Assembly (NCBI GenBank): GCA_002914805.1
Contig: JXTB01000255.1
Span: 480,512 to 544,511 of the forward strand
Source of the DNA: Parasponia andersonii
Taxonomy: Eukaryota; Streptophyta; Magnoliopsida; Rosales; Cannabaceae
Direction: 5' to 3'
Length of the DNA: 64,000 nt
A program made the translations under genes and the position numbers. Below the pieces are notes generated by a model. It searched no databases and had not been told where the DNA came from. It worked only from the letters and a program-made list of their open reading frames with translations. Shown here piece after piece: positions 52,683 through 64,000 of this stretch. How positions within the stretch are numbered: the stretch's first letter is position 1; each line of letters starts with the position of its first letter.

Positions 52683-55600
52683 CTATCCAATTTTACGCAG
52701 CGCGAGCAGCCGTATATTGCCAATGTCAGATAAAGGTTTCTTGTAGAGCCCATGATTGTCATTCTTCTCAGCTGGCTGCTCAAGTAGTGCACTCTGAAGT
52801 AGCATTGCACCTTGGGAAGCACCTGTGGTATCTTTCCTTGGCTCAACCATCTTCAAACCACTAACTTTGGCTTCAGCAATCTCTGGTTCTGGTGAGTCAT
52901 TTAACCGGATTGGCAATGCTTCTCTGTTGGTGCACTTAGAGGCTACACAACCACACAATGTTCCGCAGCTGCCACCCATGCTACGACATACGCATTTTGT
53001 TGTTTTGCACAAAGACTTCTTACTGCATGAGCAGCATATGCTTGATTCATTCTTGTTCTTTGTAACAATACTTGGGAAAGAATGTTCTGAGCCAGATATG
53101 TCTGTGTCCTCTGCTGACTGATTGCTTCTTGCAACAATAACAGAGGAATAACTTGACACCTCCTGATCGAAAGAATCATTGAACAGAAATTATTAATCCT
53201 TAGTTACTACTATCCTCCACGTTTGAAAACAGTGTCCAAGAAGACTAACCTCCGACTTGTTGCCTTGATCAAGTTCTGCCTTTTGTACTCTTAATTGTCT
53301 AAACAAGCCACTAAGGCTAACTACTTCTTCCTTTAGCTCCTTTATGTCAAAACCCTGCTCCAATGAAGGAACTTCTTTCTCCTCTAGTAGGCACCTTAAG
53401 AAAGTAGGAGAAAAGCGTTCAAACAAAAACGCTGAATGCCATAAAATACTGAAATAAACACCACAACATTGCAGGGAATAATAGAATAAGAAAACTTCTT
53501 ATACCTTAAATTTTCTTGCTTCAGTTCCTCAGCTTCTTCCTTAAGCTTCACATTCTCCTCAGCCATTCTAACCAGATGAAACAAAAAAATGCATTATTGC
53601 GCATGCGGCAGATAAACAGGTTCTAGAATATTTACTCCACATTATTTCGGGAGAGAGAGAGAGAGAGGAGATACTAAAAACAATTAGTTGAGCTTACACT
53701 TCCATTTGACGTTCATATTCAGCACATAATTCATTCAATGTTGTGACTTCAAACTCGTGCTCCAATCCCTAAACAGTTAATAAGATATATTGGTGACGTT
53801 CTTAAAGGAAAAAGGGGAAATGGGAAGAACCTCCTGAAGGGACATTCTAGTGAATCTCCTGTTCACCAAGAATTTACTCTTTGAAACAGTAGGTACTGCT
53901 GAATGCAACTGTCTAATCAGAATGCTATAACTTTGACAACAAATTTTCATTAGTTTGTCTAATTAGCAGGGTAGATGCTTGGGAGATATGTATCTCAGAG
54001 CTGTACATCAGCATTATTCATGAGTTGACCCAAAAAAAAAAAAAACCACACTAATACTAACACTAGTTACTAACTAGAGGCTCACATGCACTTGCAACAG
54101 AACATATTTATAGAAGGATTTGAACTCAACCAGTCTTCAACATAAATACAGCGTCAGTGAACATTGTAGAAACCTAACTTGATTAATCGAAAAATAAATG
54201 TGACTAACACCCTAATATGTCCAGTTCAGTGATACCTGAATTCCTGGATTGTTCTCATTTCTGGCACCTACATCAGATTCAACCAAGAAGGGAGAACGTC
54301 AATTGTTTTACTTCTTATCCCTATCTTGACATGTATGCATAACTTTAAGCAGTAAGTTTCTAACCAGCTTTTCTGCGTGACAAAGCTTTTCGAGATTCTA
54401 ACAGCTCTTTTAGCCGTTTAGTAGCCATGGAAGCTTCTACAGTCTTACGTTGCACAACCTATAATACAGGATCAAAGATCAGAGGAAGAGTTGTCCAGAA
54501 GTTACAAGCTGCAAAAACAAACTAAATTATTCAAATTATTAGTTGATTTATTATGGTACAATTACCATTTTTATTCTCTGGTTAGAATCTAAAAGCTTCT
54601 GCATCTCAAACTGGTTCCTCCTACTCTCTCTCTTGAGCTGTTGATGCAAGGAAGACAATTCCAAAATTTTCAAATACCTTGCTAAAATAACAACTTAAGA
54701 TATAATAACCAAATAACTTCGGAAAAATTATAAATGGACCAAACACTGCAAGTCACTAATCTAATCTCTGTGTTGAATGACCTTATGTCAAAAATGGAAC
54801 AATGTCGATTATCTAGTAATACCTGAAGAATTTCTTTTTCCAGTGATGCCTTACTTAACCTGAACTGTAGAGACTCTACCTTTAGCTTACATTGCAGTTG
54901 AACCTAAAAATAAATAAATAAAAACTGATAATGGGGAAAACATTATAATCCAAGATGAAGGTATATCATCCAACAAAACTTCACCTTCTGAGCCTTCAGA
55001 CTCTGAATATCAAATTGCAACCTTTTTGTTGCTTCATCACGCTTTGGTCTTTGGACTGAGAATTGAGACTTGGCTTCGAGCTTCTTCTTCAAATCCGCAA
55101 CCTAGAAAAACCCATTATAGTCATAAATCATGCAAATCTTTATCAAACCGAGTGCCACAAAATATATATTCAAAATTAACCTGATCTTCAAGGGTAGTCA
55201 ACTTTTGAAGATAATCCTCTTTAAGCTTCAGAGCAGTATCAGTAACAGAGTTGGAAGAAACATTTGCAAGCTTGTATCTAAGCTCTTCAATCTCTTTCTG
55301 CCAATTGTCAAAAAAAAAAAAAAAAAAAAAGAGTAACAACCGTTTTTAGATGTTTTACATTTGTTCTTATTCACAGATCTCTTTCCCTAAAACAATATGA
55401 AATTTCTCATACTAGGCTCCAACTCAGTGCAATAGTCTTGTTACCCACTTTTTGGAAATTTCCCAATTCCCTATAAAAATCTGAAACCTTAGGTTTACCA
55501 GACTGGAAGTCGAAGAAGCATCGGTGCTGCTTCCAATTGTTCATTTTCCCACATTTTCTCACTAACCAGACACACACACCCAAAAAAAAAAAGAGATAAA

Positions 55601-55751
55601 AAAATCAAAATTGAAAATGAGAAAACGACAAGAAGATTAGAAGAACGACCTGAAAGGATTTGTTTTCTTGTTCGAGCTCGCGAACTCTCTTCTCACAATC
55701 TTGGGCATCATCGACAGAGGATTGCTTGGAGCCACGCCTGGTCTTCTTCAT
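52683..55751 (-). CDS. Motorless kinesin-4 paralogue with CXC domain, 11 exons
   Basis: Exons from the start: 55751-55650, 55297-55181, 55101-54985, 54903-54823, 54637-54566, 54458-54365, 54267-54236, 53768-53698, 53567-53505, 53394-53250, 53162-52683. They join in phase to 457 residues. The protein begins MKKTRRGSKQ; an in-frame TAG stands upstream with no ATG between, so no motor domain can belong to it. Residues up to about 300 are coiled coil, exon for exon like the KIN-4C-like gene next door (KEIEELRYKLAN, ASMATKRLKELLE). The C-terminal part has the CXC zinc cluster CCSCSKKSLCKTTKCVCR...CGTLCGC with all cysteines kept, then KPLSDIGN. It ends early with RLLALRKIG. Two exons present in the neighbour (equivalents of 59204-59431 and 58253-58348) are missing, and so is the PKKRRVKK nuclear-signal-like stretch. 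It cannot walk on microtubules. Dimerising with full kinesin-4 or binding its cargo is possible, but this is inference. Confidence 0.82.
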
Positions 55752-57102
55752 CTTCTTCTGCTGAGGCACCACGGTAAAGCTAGGGTGGGGCTTGGCGTAT
55801 GAGATCGGATCTGAAAGGCAATATCGCTAACTATGCCGGTTATCCCNTTTTCCTCTGCGCTCCTTTTATGGTGCACCGGTCTCAATGGATCGGCGAGCGA
55901 GACCTCGTTTCTGCCACGTCATCATCGTGTAATAAGTAGAGGGAACAACTTTTCGTCCAATTTTGCCACGTCGGATCAAGTGAACGTTGAAATTTGAATC
56001 GCTTCTTCACAATTCCAACTTGACCTTTTTCCCCCCCCTCCAAAAAACGAAAAAAAAAAATTCACCTTTTTTAATTATTTTGTTTATTTGGATAAATAAA
56101 AGGTTCCCCCTTGGTTTTAAATTAAACGTTGAATATAAAAAGACTAAAATTCAAATCTAAAGCCCCAGGTAGAGTGGAGTTTAATATATTTTTTTTGGGG
56201 GTTCAATTACGTTTTGTCCCAGGTACTCTATTGATTATCCTTGGATTTGCCTTCTATTTTTCAAAGGGTTTTAAACCATCTAGATGATGATAATTAATTC
56301 GGCAGACTAAGAGAGTGTGAAATAAAGTCTAAAATGAAATGCATTTAACATTTCTTCATTTGTTATAGACCGTAATGTGTGTTTTTTTCTATTTTCCAAC
56401 AATTGGGAGTAATCCATATGTTTTTCACTTATACACTTAGAAAACAAATTTTAATGAATTTCTCACATAACTAAATTGAGAAGGAATAACTGAGATTTAA
56501 TTTCTTCTTATTCATTCAAGAAGTTTTTTCCCCCGCGATTCGTTTCATACACCAATGTAAAGCTTGAGCAAGTAATTTAATACATTCAATAGTAGTTATT
56601 CGACCTTTTCATCTTCCGTAAACTGATAAACGTCAATTCCTTGTATTTGTTTATTTTGGGTAAAAAGAGAAGCTGCTTTTGTAAATATAAAAAGGCATCT
56701 AAACTTATCATAACTGACAAACATCTCGTTTTCACCATAAACGACAACAAACTTTGATCCAATAAAATGTCATTTGACAACAAAACACAAACATCAACCA
56801 AAAATATGTATGAAATCACCTCTACGCTATTTTCTTACCACATTTTTCAAAGACATTCTTAAATAGCCAGTTCAAGTTCAAGAAACTTGGCCGAGGAAAA
56901 CAAGCTCTGTAGTTCACGTGTGTTTTTAGCAAAAACAGACACCAAGCTCTTCATTCATTCTGTTCTCTAACAAGTGGAGGTGTTACAACTTACAACATTC
57001 ATATTGGAGAATAATAAGATAAACTTAGAAGCATACAAATGAAAGCAGTGCTGCCATGACCACTAACTAATGATTGAGCAACTCACCACTAAACTAAACT
57101 AG
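55752..57102. other. Space between the two kinesin-4 genes; promoter of the motorless copy
   Basis: The 150 bases before the ATG at 55751 are GC-richer. On the minus strand they hold a TGACGTGG element at about 55914-55921 and a possible leader-intron acceptor (CTTTCAG, about 55815). An N lies at 55847. I find no remnant of a kinesin motor domain here. The rest is AT-rich. Confidence 0.5.
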
Positions 57103-60100
57103 TTAAAGTCCAAAGTTCTCCTTCTCATCCAATGCCCTGTTCTGCTGAACAGGACTCCTAGGAGGAGCAAGAGGCCCAGCAGCCTCCTTATTCACACTTG
57201 ATTCTTCTGTTTTCTCAGCATTTCTCTCCCTGAACGGATTGCCACCATTTGTTGTGGTGGCAGACCGCATCGCCCTTGGTAATTTAACCGGAATGTCAGC
57301 CTCATTTACGCTGTTATCAAGCTTCTGAGGTGGTGGTTGTTCATTGCTTTCTGGCTGAGATGAAGGTAAAGGGTTGGTAACGAGCTGTATAGTAGATGTC
57401 CTCCACTTCTTTCTCTTGTTAGGCTTTGGTGCATTTGGTTTCACCTGTAATGTGTCATTTAATGTAGTAGTCAAGAAACCACGTACAAAAATTTTAAGTT
57501 TAGTATAAACGAATTAGTCCACTTGAGTCGCAAACAAATCTAACAAGTTCTTCGTATTTTCTTAAAATGAAGAATACCGTTGTGTTTCCAATGTCAGAAA
57601 GAGGTTTTCTTCTAGGAGCACCATCTTCATTCGCCTCTGTAGGTTTATCAACCAACGCGCTCTGTAGTAGCATGGCCCCATGAGAAGCAAGAAGCCTATC
57701 CTTCTCTGGTTCATCGGTCCCTGAACCATTTGCAATCCCATCAGCAATATCTGACTGCTGTGACTTGTCAACATCTCTATTGGCACACTTATTGGCCATG
57801 CAACCACACGACACCCCACAAAATTCCCCAGAAGAACGACATTGACATTTGGTCGTTTTGCATGAGGAGTACTTACTGCAAGAGCAGCACACCGGGGATG
57901 CTGTTTTCTTATGATCAACTGAAACAATTCCCTCGCCTGAACTATCTGATTTCAAGCTCTCCTGATCGTTCACATTCGACGGATGAGATCCAGTAGAAGA
58001 ATGGTTTCTGGTTTTGGAGTTTCCTTTCTTAACTCGACGTTTTTTAGGTGACTCATCTTCAGTTGCCTCATAATAATCGTCGTCAGAATCTACACCTGAT
58101 TTTTCTGACTCGGATGTATCCATGTCCTCAAATACAATGAATGAACTCCGATGATCCTAATAGCACATATATTGTATCAGTCATCAAGAAAATATAATTA
58201 ACTAGAGATCAATTGTTTCTACTAACTGCAAAAGTCAGCGAGTCTAGCATACCTGCTTGCGCAAATCATACTTATGTCCTGCCATGTTTACACTAGGATC
58301 CACAGAATCTGTTGTGGCCCTCATGGCATAATTCTTTAGAGCTAAATTCTGTTCCAAGTTCATAAAGCATGACCCGATTGAAATTGTCAATTGGCAGGAA
58401 AAAAATTAAAATAAGAAATTGCACAAAACCTTTATGCTAACAAAATATATATGACAGAGAAAGGCAAACAACAAAGTGATACCACAAAGTTGAAGAGCAC
58501 AAATTATGGACATAATTAGATAACAAATAAATATTCTGATCTATTTTTCGTAAGCCGTAGAATGCGACAGTTTGCAACACATAATACGATTTAAAAGAAT
58601 GAAGATACCACAAGACCATCAGCAAGGGATTCGACTAGTTTGAGTCACTTATTAAAACTGAAATTTCTAAAATGACATAAATATATATACACACACATAG
58701 CTATATGGTCTTTCACCAGCTTAATTTTTCGAATAAAAAGCATTTTACCCATATCCATTTGTTCGTAAAAATGTAATTTATTAGCAATTTCATGCAATAC
58801 GAAAATTTGCATTTAACATAGTAATATAGTGACAGGGAAGAACACTAACCTGAGACTTCACCTGATGAACAAGTTCAGCCTTTTGCATCTCTGATTTTCT
58901 AAGAAAGCTACTTAAAGTCACAACTTTTTCCTTCAAATCTCTTATTTCTAGATCCTTCTCCCTACATACAACTTCTTTATCCCATAACAAGCACCTAGAA
59001 AAACCAAGGAAAACAATAATTTCAATCAAGTCAAAAAGAAAAAAAAGGAAAAACGTAGAATTGCAACATAGCTCTCCTTGAGACGTAACCCACCGAGTGC
59101 AATCAGCAATGACCAACAAGACCATTGAAAATTAGTTGAATACAGGAGTGAAAGAATTATCGCCTTGTTACGAAATACTTAAAGACTGAAACAAATCTAT
59201 TACCTGGAGGAAGATGCTAAATTGAACAGATAATTCATCAAATTTTTTGCCTCAGCAAGAGATCGGACTTGATTCCAACGACCCCTGCCGCTAAAACCCC
59301 GCTCGCGCTCTTCTGCCTCTGACAATTGTGATGCCATCGAAACAAGGGTGCTAGATGAAGTAGCAAGCATATTTTCAAGTGCATAAATACGTGAGTTTCT
59401 CGCACCAGGAGACATCATTTCAGGGCAGTCCCTGCAATGAACCACTCAAAAAGATAAGTTCAAGCGTTATGTGCCAGCAAATTAGGGAAAAGAAAAGAAT
59501 ATGAAACAGTATTTTACTCAAAATTCAAAGGCACTCTCACCTTGATTTAGCTTGTTTTAGCATTTCTTCTTCTTCCTTCAGCTTTGCAACCTCCTTGGCC
59601 ATCCTAGCCCGCCTGGATTAACAAGAAGCATTACTAGAATCAAATTTTATATCATTACCAAAAATCCATAAATGATACATATAGGTATTAGTACTACGTA
59701 CACAGTTGAAATATGGATGAAAACAAAAATTGAATCCAGTGACCACATTAAAATCACAGGTAGAGAAATCTGTACATGTTCAAAGTAAACAGACATCACA
59801 ACCACTTTGGCCAAACCTTAACCCAATAAAAGAAGCCAAGGAGATAAAAACATTTAAAAGAGTGATGAAGAGCATTTAACTATAACACATATACTAAAAC
59901 CTCCTTGCAAAGAAACACTTCTAATATATCAAAAATTTCATGTGTGAAGTCTACAAACCTTAAATATATACGAAACATATCTAGATGGGGAATATTCTTT
60001 GCAAGGAGAAAAGGGAAGCAGCAACTTAAAAAATTTTGCTTTCGTTTTATCAGGATCCGCATCAATAATCCATCCAGAATCAATAGATATTTGTATACTT

Positions 60101-63100
60101 ACACATTCCAAGATATAGATAAAACTAGTTCAGATAGATTTCTTCAACCTTGTCAGCTAAGGAAATTAAAAATGAATAAAACTCACTCTTCCATTTGTCT
60201 CTCATATTCAGAGCGTACTTCATGTACCCGTACTGTGACTTCAAGCTCATGCTCAATTGCCTGCGTCAAAGCCTTCTCAAAAAGAAATTTATATAAAGTC
60301 AGTAAGCAATGTTACTAGCGGCTTCGAAAAATTCATACTAACTCTGGCCCACAATTGTCAATGGGGAGCAGTTAATTTGCTGCACTCATTTTTTTATAAC
60401 ACAGCCTTTCACTTAGTGCAAACAATTTAAAAAACAGTAGTTAGGTTATAAGTACCTGAATTCCTAGACCATTGGTATTTCCAGTACCTGCATAAACAAG
60501 TAAACTATAAATTCTTGTAATGTCATAGAAGTGGAAAGTAAAGGACCGTTCTAAAAAGAAGAAGTGGGAAAAAAAATGAGTAAAAGACTTATGCAGTAAA
60601 TCCCCTAACCAGAAGCATCACGTGAGGAAGTTTTCCGAGCTTCTAAAAGCTCTTTTAGCCTTTTTGTAGCCATGGAGGCTTCTTCTGTCTTTCGTTGTAA
60701 AACCTGTAGAGAAGATAAAACATAAGAAGATCTGGTTTAAGGAAGAATTGTTTCTTAAACAAGAGGCTGTAACACCATAAGTGTGCATTTGCTTACCATT
60801 TTTTGCCTCTGATTCAAAGCTAATAGCTTGTGCATTTCATACTCATTTCTCCTTCCCTCTTTCTTGAGCTGGTAGTTAGCAATAAATTTATGTCAGAAAT
60901 TCTATTTGCTAACTCCCAAGTAAAGCCAAATAAGCAACTCATAGCAAGGCTACTGATCAAGTACTAAAACCATAAATTTAAAAGGAAAATATTTCTGAAA
61001 AATACAATAGTCTTTATTTGTCATTGTTTCTCAAAATATAAAATAAAATTTCCTGGCAATAAAGTAGAGTGTTTTATGTCAACGATAACAAAGGAAATTT
61101 TAAGTCACGAGATTAGCCAACTATCTGGTATTTGCTGATACAGTTATAATGAATTATAATGAACGCACATTTATAGCTGAACATTTTTATCTGTTTTCTA
61201 TTAATTTCAAGTTCAATACGTAGTAATTTTGATCATTTCCGTTTACATTCTTGCATTTATGTGCATTACACACACTAGTAAAATCAAACCTAAAGCAGCC
61301 TAGTAATTCTTAAAAATTCTGCTTGCAGTACAGAATTAGTTTAACATCAAAGTTTTTATAGCACGAATTTACTATTTCTTTACAATATAAATGGAAAGAA
61401 CACAGCTAGAAAGAATCAATTCCACTTTCCTTGATAAGGTTTATAGGAGTACACAGTTAACGATTACTGTACTGATGGTTGTACCATAGATGTATGATAC
61501 TAGTTATGCTTACCAATTCGTGTCTTATATTGAAACATTTATAAAGAAGTTAAATCAGAACAGCCCTTCTTCTACCCACTGAAATAGGTCAAGTCAACCA
61601 AATTTTAGATGTAGTTTTAGCATAGAATACCTATGGTTTTCTTATTGTAATTGTCGTTTTCAATTTGACTCTTCAGTTTAAAAAAAAATGGGAAAAAAGA
61701 AAATCATTCTTACTATACACATTTTACCTGAAGAACTTCTTTCTCTCGTGACGCCTTCCATAACCTAAATTGCTCTGACTCCTGTTTGATCTTATGTTGT
61801 AGTTGAACCTTAAGAAACAAAATATTGCATCCATAAATTAAGAGAAAATTTTACCAATTAACGTATTAACACTTTGTAAGATTTTGACTACTACTATTTT
61901 TGGAATAAAATGGTCTTGACACCTTTTGAGACTTTATTCTCTGAATATCATCTTGTAGTCGTTTTGCTGCCTCGTCACTTTTCTGTTTTTGTCTCAATAG
62001 TTGAGCTTGAGCATCTTGTTTCTTCTTTAACTCTGATACCTACAAAGAAAACAATGAAGCTAAATATGAAATAGCTGCTTATCAAAGAGGTCGAGCAACT
62101 TAAAATCCCCTCTTTAGCATTAAAATAATAATGATAATATAATGATATTAATAATAATAATAATAACAATTAACAATAATAATAAAAGCAACACATATCA
62201 CCTGTGCTTCAAGGACATTCAACTTATGCAAATAATCTTCCTTCAACTTTTGAGCACCATCATCAGAAGCAGATGAGATATTTGTAAGATTGTGTCTTAG
62301 TTCATCAATCTCTCTCTGTCCATTTAGGGAAGAATATTTTACTAACAGAGACCTAAATCTCAACTTTGCAACTGAGATATGACAGTTGAAAACTGACCTG
62401 TAAAACTCTCTTCTCTTGTTCTAACTCATGAACTTTCTTCTCATAATGTTGTTTGAGAACGGAGGTATCACCACTTGCAAATCGCTTCATTTCAGCCTTC
62501 AACAAGTTTGGAAACAGAAAAGAGCTTATACAACAATAAGGCAATAAATAATAGATACATTAATGGACAGTGGACACAGAGATTGATTATATATGCATTT
62601 GTTGCAGATAAAGCTGCAAAAATCTTACAATGTAAGCAAGAATATAGGACAGCATTTTTCCACCCACAATATTAGGCCTGTCCACCAGCCTATGACATCT
62701 CTTCAATTCAATATAAATAAAGAAGAAAGCCAAGAACAATAGCCAAAACTTAAAAAAATCTTTACCTCCTTTTGTTCAAGTTTCTTATCCAATTCTTTTA
62801 GCTCACGATCAAATTTTTCTTGAACAGAAGAATGTTCTTGTTCCTTTTCTTGATCAACAATATCATCTGCAGCAAAAATAAATATGTAACATCAATCCCA
62901 CTATTGGTTAGGCAACAATTTTCACTAAAAAGAAAAATGTCCATTGTGTTGCATGCCAAGTGCCAACATCATACTTTTATAAGTCAAACCAACATTAGTT
63001 TTGAAGCATATATAAATATACACACACATTAGCAACAAATTTTAATAGAAATATGCCCCGCATTATTAAGTACGAGGGTAGAAGAAACCATGGTCAATGA

Positions 63101-63964
63101 AATCAAATAAAGCTAGAAGAGCTTTCCAAATGATACCTGAAATGTCTCCAGATTTGGAATCATAATCAGAAGAATACTCATTACTACACGGGAATAGTAC
63201 ATTCTTTGAGCGAATTTCATCATCATCCGAGTCAACACAATCAACCAACCTATGTTTTGAGTTGTTCAAATTCTTCAACTGCAACAATTCTCCTTCTAAT
63301 TCGTGAATTTTCAACACATAATTTTTCAGCAAGTCATGATCCTAAAAAAATTCAAATCATTTATTGGAAGTTAGAATGAAATTCTAAATGGGGGGAGAAA
63401 AAAAATCTCTGCTAACAATTAAAGGGGAAAACAACGAATAGTCAGACCTGCTCTAAATTTAAATCAACTTCATCCCAAGATTTTCCGTTTCGAGCCAATT
63501 CAATTTTCATGGCTAGCTTGTCTTTCTCAACCTAAATAATCCAAATATAAGTGAATTCTCACGGGCTTCGGAAGAGTATTTTACAATTACACCTATTAAC
63601 ATTAATGATAAATTAATAGATAGATAATAACCTGAGCTTCAAGAGCTTGCTGTGTTAAATGCTCGCAAGTGAATTGACGTCCTTGCAGCTCCCGTTGGAG
63701 CTCCTCCTTGCTTGCTTCAAGTAAAGATACTTTCCTTTTAAGAATCTAGAAAGTTCCAAACATGACTATGTCAATCCCCAAAAACAAAAGAAACGCAAAC
63801 GAGGATTAAAGAGCATGCTTATTTATACTTCATCTGTAGCAATGCACCTGTAATTCCTCATATGGTGTACCGGAATCACCACGATAAAATAAAAGCTCAG
63901 CCTGCAATTGCTCAATTTGGCTTCTCATTCTTTGCAACTGGGCTGCCATTGGATCACGGTTGAT
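57103..63964 (-). CDS. KIN4C: KIN-4C-like kinesin (chromokinesin KIF4 type), C-terminal 921 residues; gene continues beyond the window
   Basis: Nineteen exons join in phase: 63964-63848, 63745-63632, 63531-63448, 63341-63137, 62866-62766, 62496-62398, 62315-62202, 62039-61923, 61808-61728, 60868-60797, 60703-60610, 60487-60456, 60260-60187, 59612-59541, 59431-59204, 58994-58850, 58348-58253, 58156-57578, 57444-57103. The first opens with NRDPMAAQLQRMRSQIEQLQ, the known segment just after the kinesin-4 motor and neck; the motor lies right of the window. A long coiled coil follows. The kinesin-4 block MASQLSEAEERER...GRWNQVRS is in exon 59204-59431. PKKRRVKK is a likely nuclear signal. The CXC cluster CCSCSKYSSCKTTKCQCR...CGCMANKC follows. 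The tail is KPLSDIGNTT, NKRKKWRTSTIQL. Plant kinesin-4 motors act in cell-wall deposition and the phragmoplast; the CXC form resembles animal chromokinesin KIF4. Confidence 0.92.
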
Positions 63965-64000
63965 CTAAAATCAAGAAAATATAAAGTAACATTAGAAAGA

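Overview
The window is nuclear DNA of a dicot plant. The genes are split by many short, AT-rich, GT-AG introns. The proteins are plant-specific or have clear plant relatives: a CER2-type BAHD protein, a P450 reductase, a DRMY1-type Myb protein, a NET2 actin-binding protein, a plastid argininosuccinate lyase and CXC-type kinesin-4. The spaces between genes hold plant transposable elements. Scattered single N bases suggest a draft assembly. I cannot name the species.

Layout, left to right. 1-382 is the end of an LTR on the minus strand, with a 78-bp tandem repeat inside. 1294-2175 is the last exon of a CER2-like gene whose first exon lies to the left of the window. 2.2-8.5 kb is repeat-rich: one complete tRNA-derived SINE with target-site duplications, two adjacent foldback MITEs, one solo-LTR-like block and one AT-rich MITE. 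8716-15592 (+) is a complete 18-exon NADPH-cytochrome P450 reductase gene of 692 codons. 18279-23925 (+) is a six-exon DRMY1-like gene with a tRNA-Glu(TTC)-like sequence in an intron. Facing it, 24797-28113 (-) is a two-exon NET2-type gene. 30122-31318 (-) is a small conserved plant gene of unknown function, followed by a copia reverse-transcriptase scrap.

33411-36337 is an unusual LTR element with three LTRs and two 249-bp coding-free interiors. 39160-43105 (+) is a six-exon argininosuccinate lyase gene. 43887-47772 is a 5'-truncated, decayed LINE with an 11-bp target-site duplication. 50680-52135 is bounded by terminal inverted repeats. The right end holds two tandem minus-strand kinesin-4 genes. 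One is the C-terminal 921 residues (19 exons) of a KIN-4C-like kinesin that runs off the window (57103-63964). The other is a compact 11-exon paralogue with no motor domain but its own start codon and an intact CXC cysteine cluster (52683-55751).

The genes do not form one pathway; each is its own transcription unit. Two neighbour pairs match consecutive Arabidopsis loci: CER2/ATR1 (At4g24510/At4g24520) and NET2A/DRMY1 (At1g58210/At1g58220). This suggests old conserved microsynteny. The strongest candidates for something undescribed are the motorless kinesin-4 paralogue and the three-LTR element. Two GC-AG introns with the same donor sequence are also worth noting.
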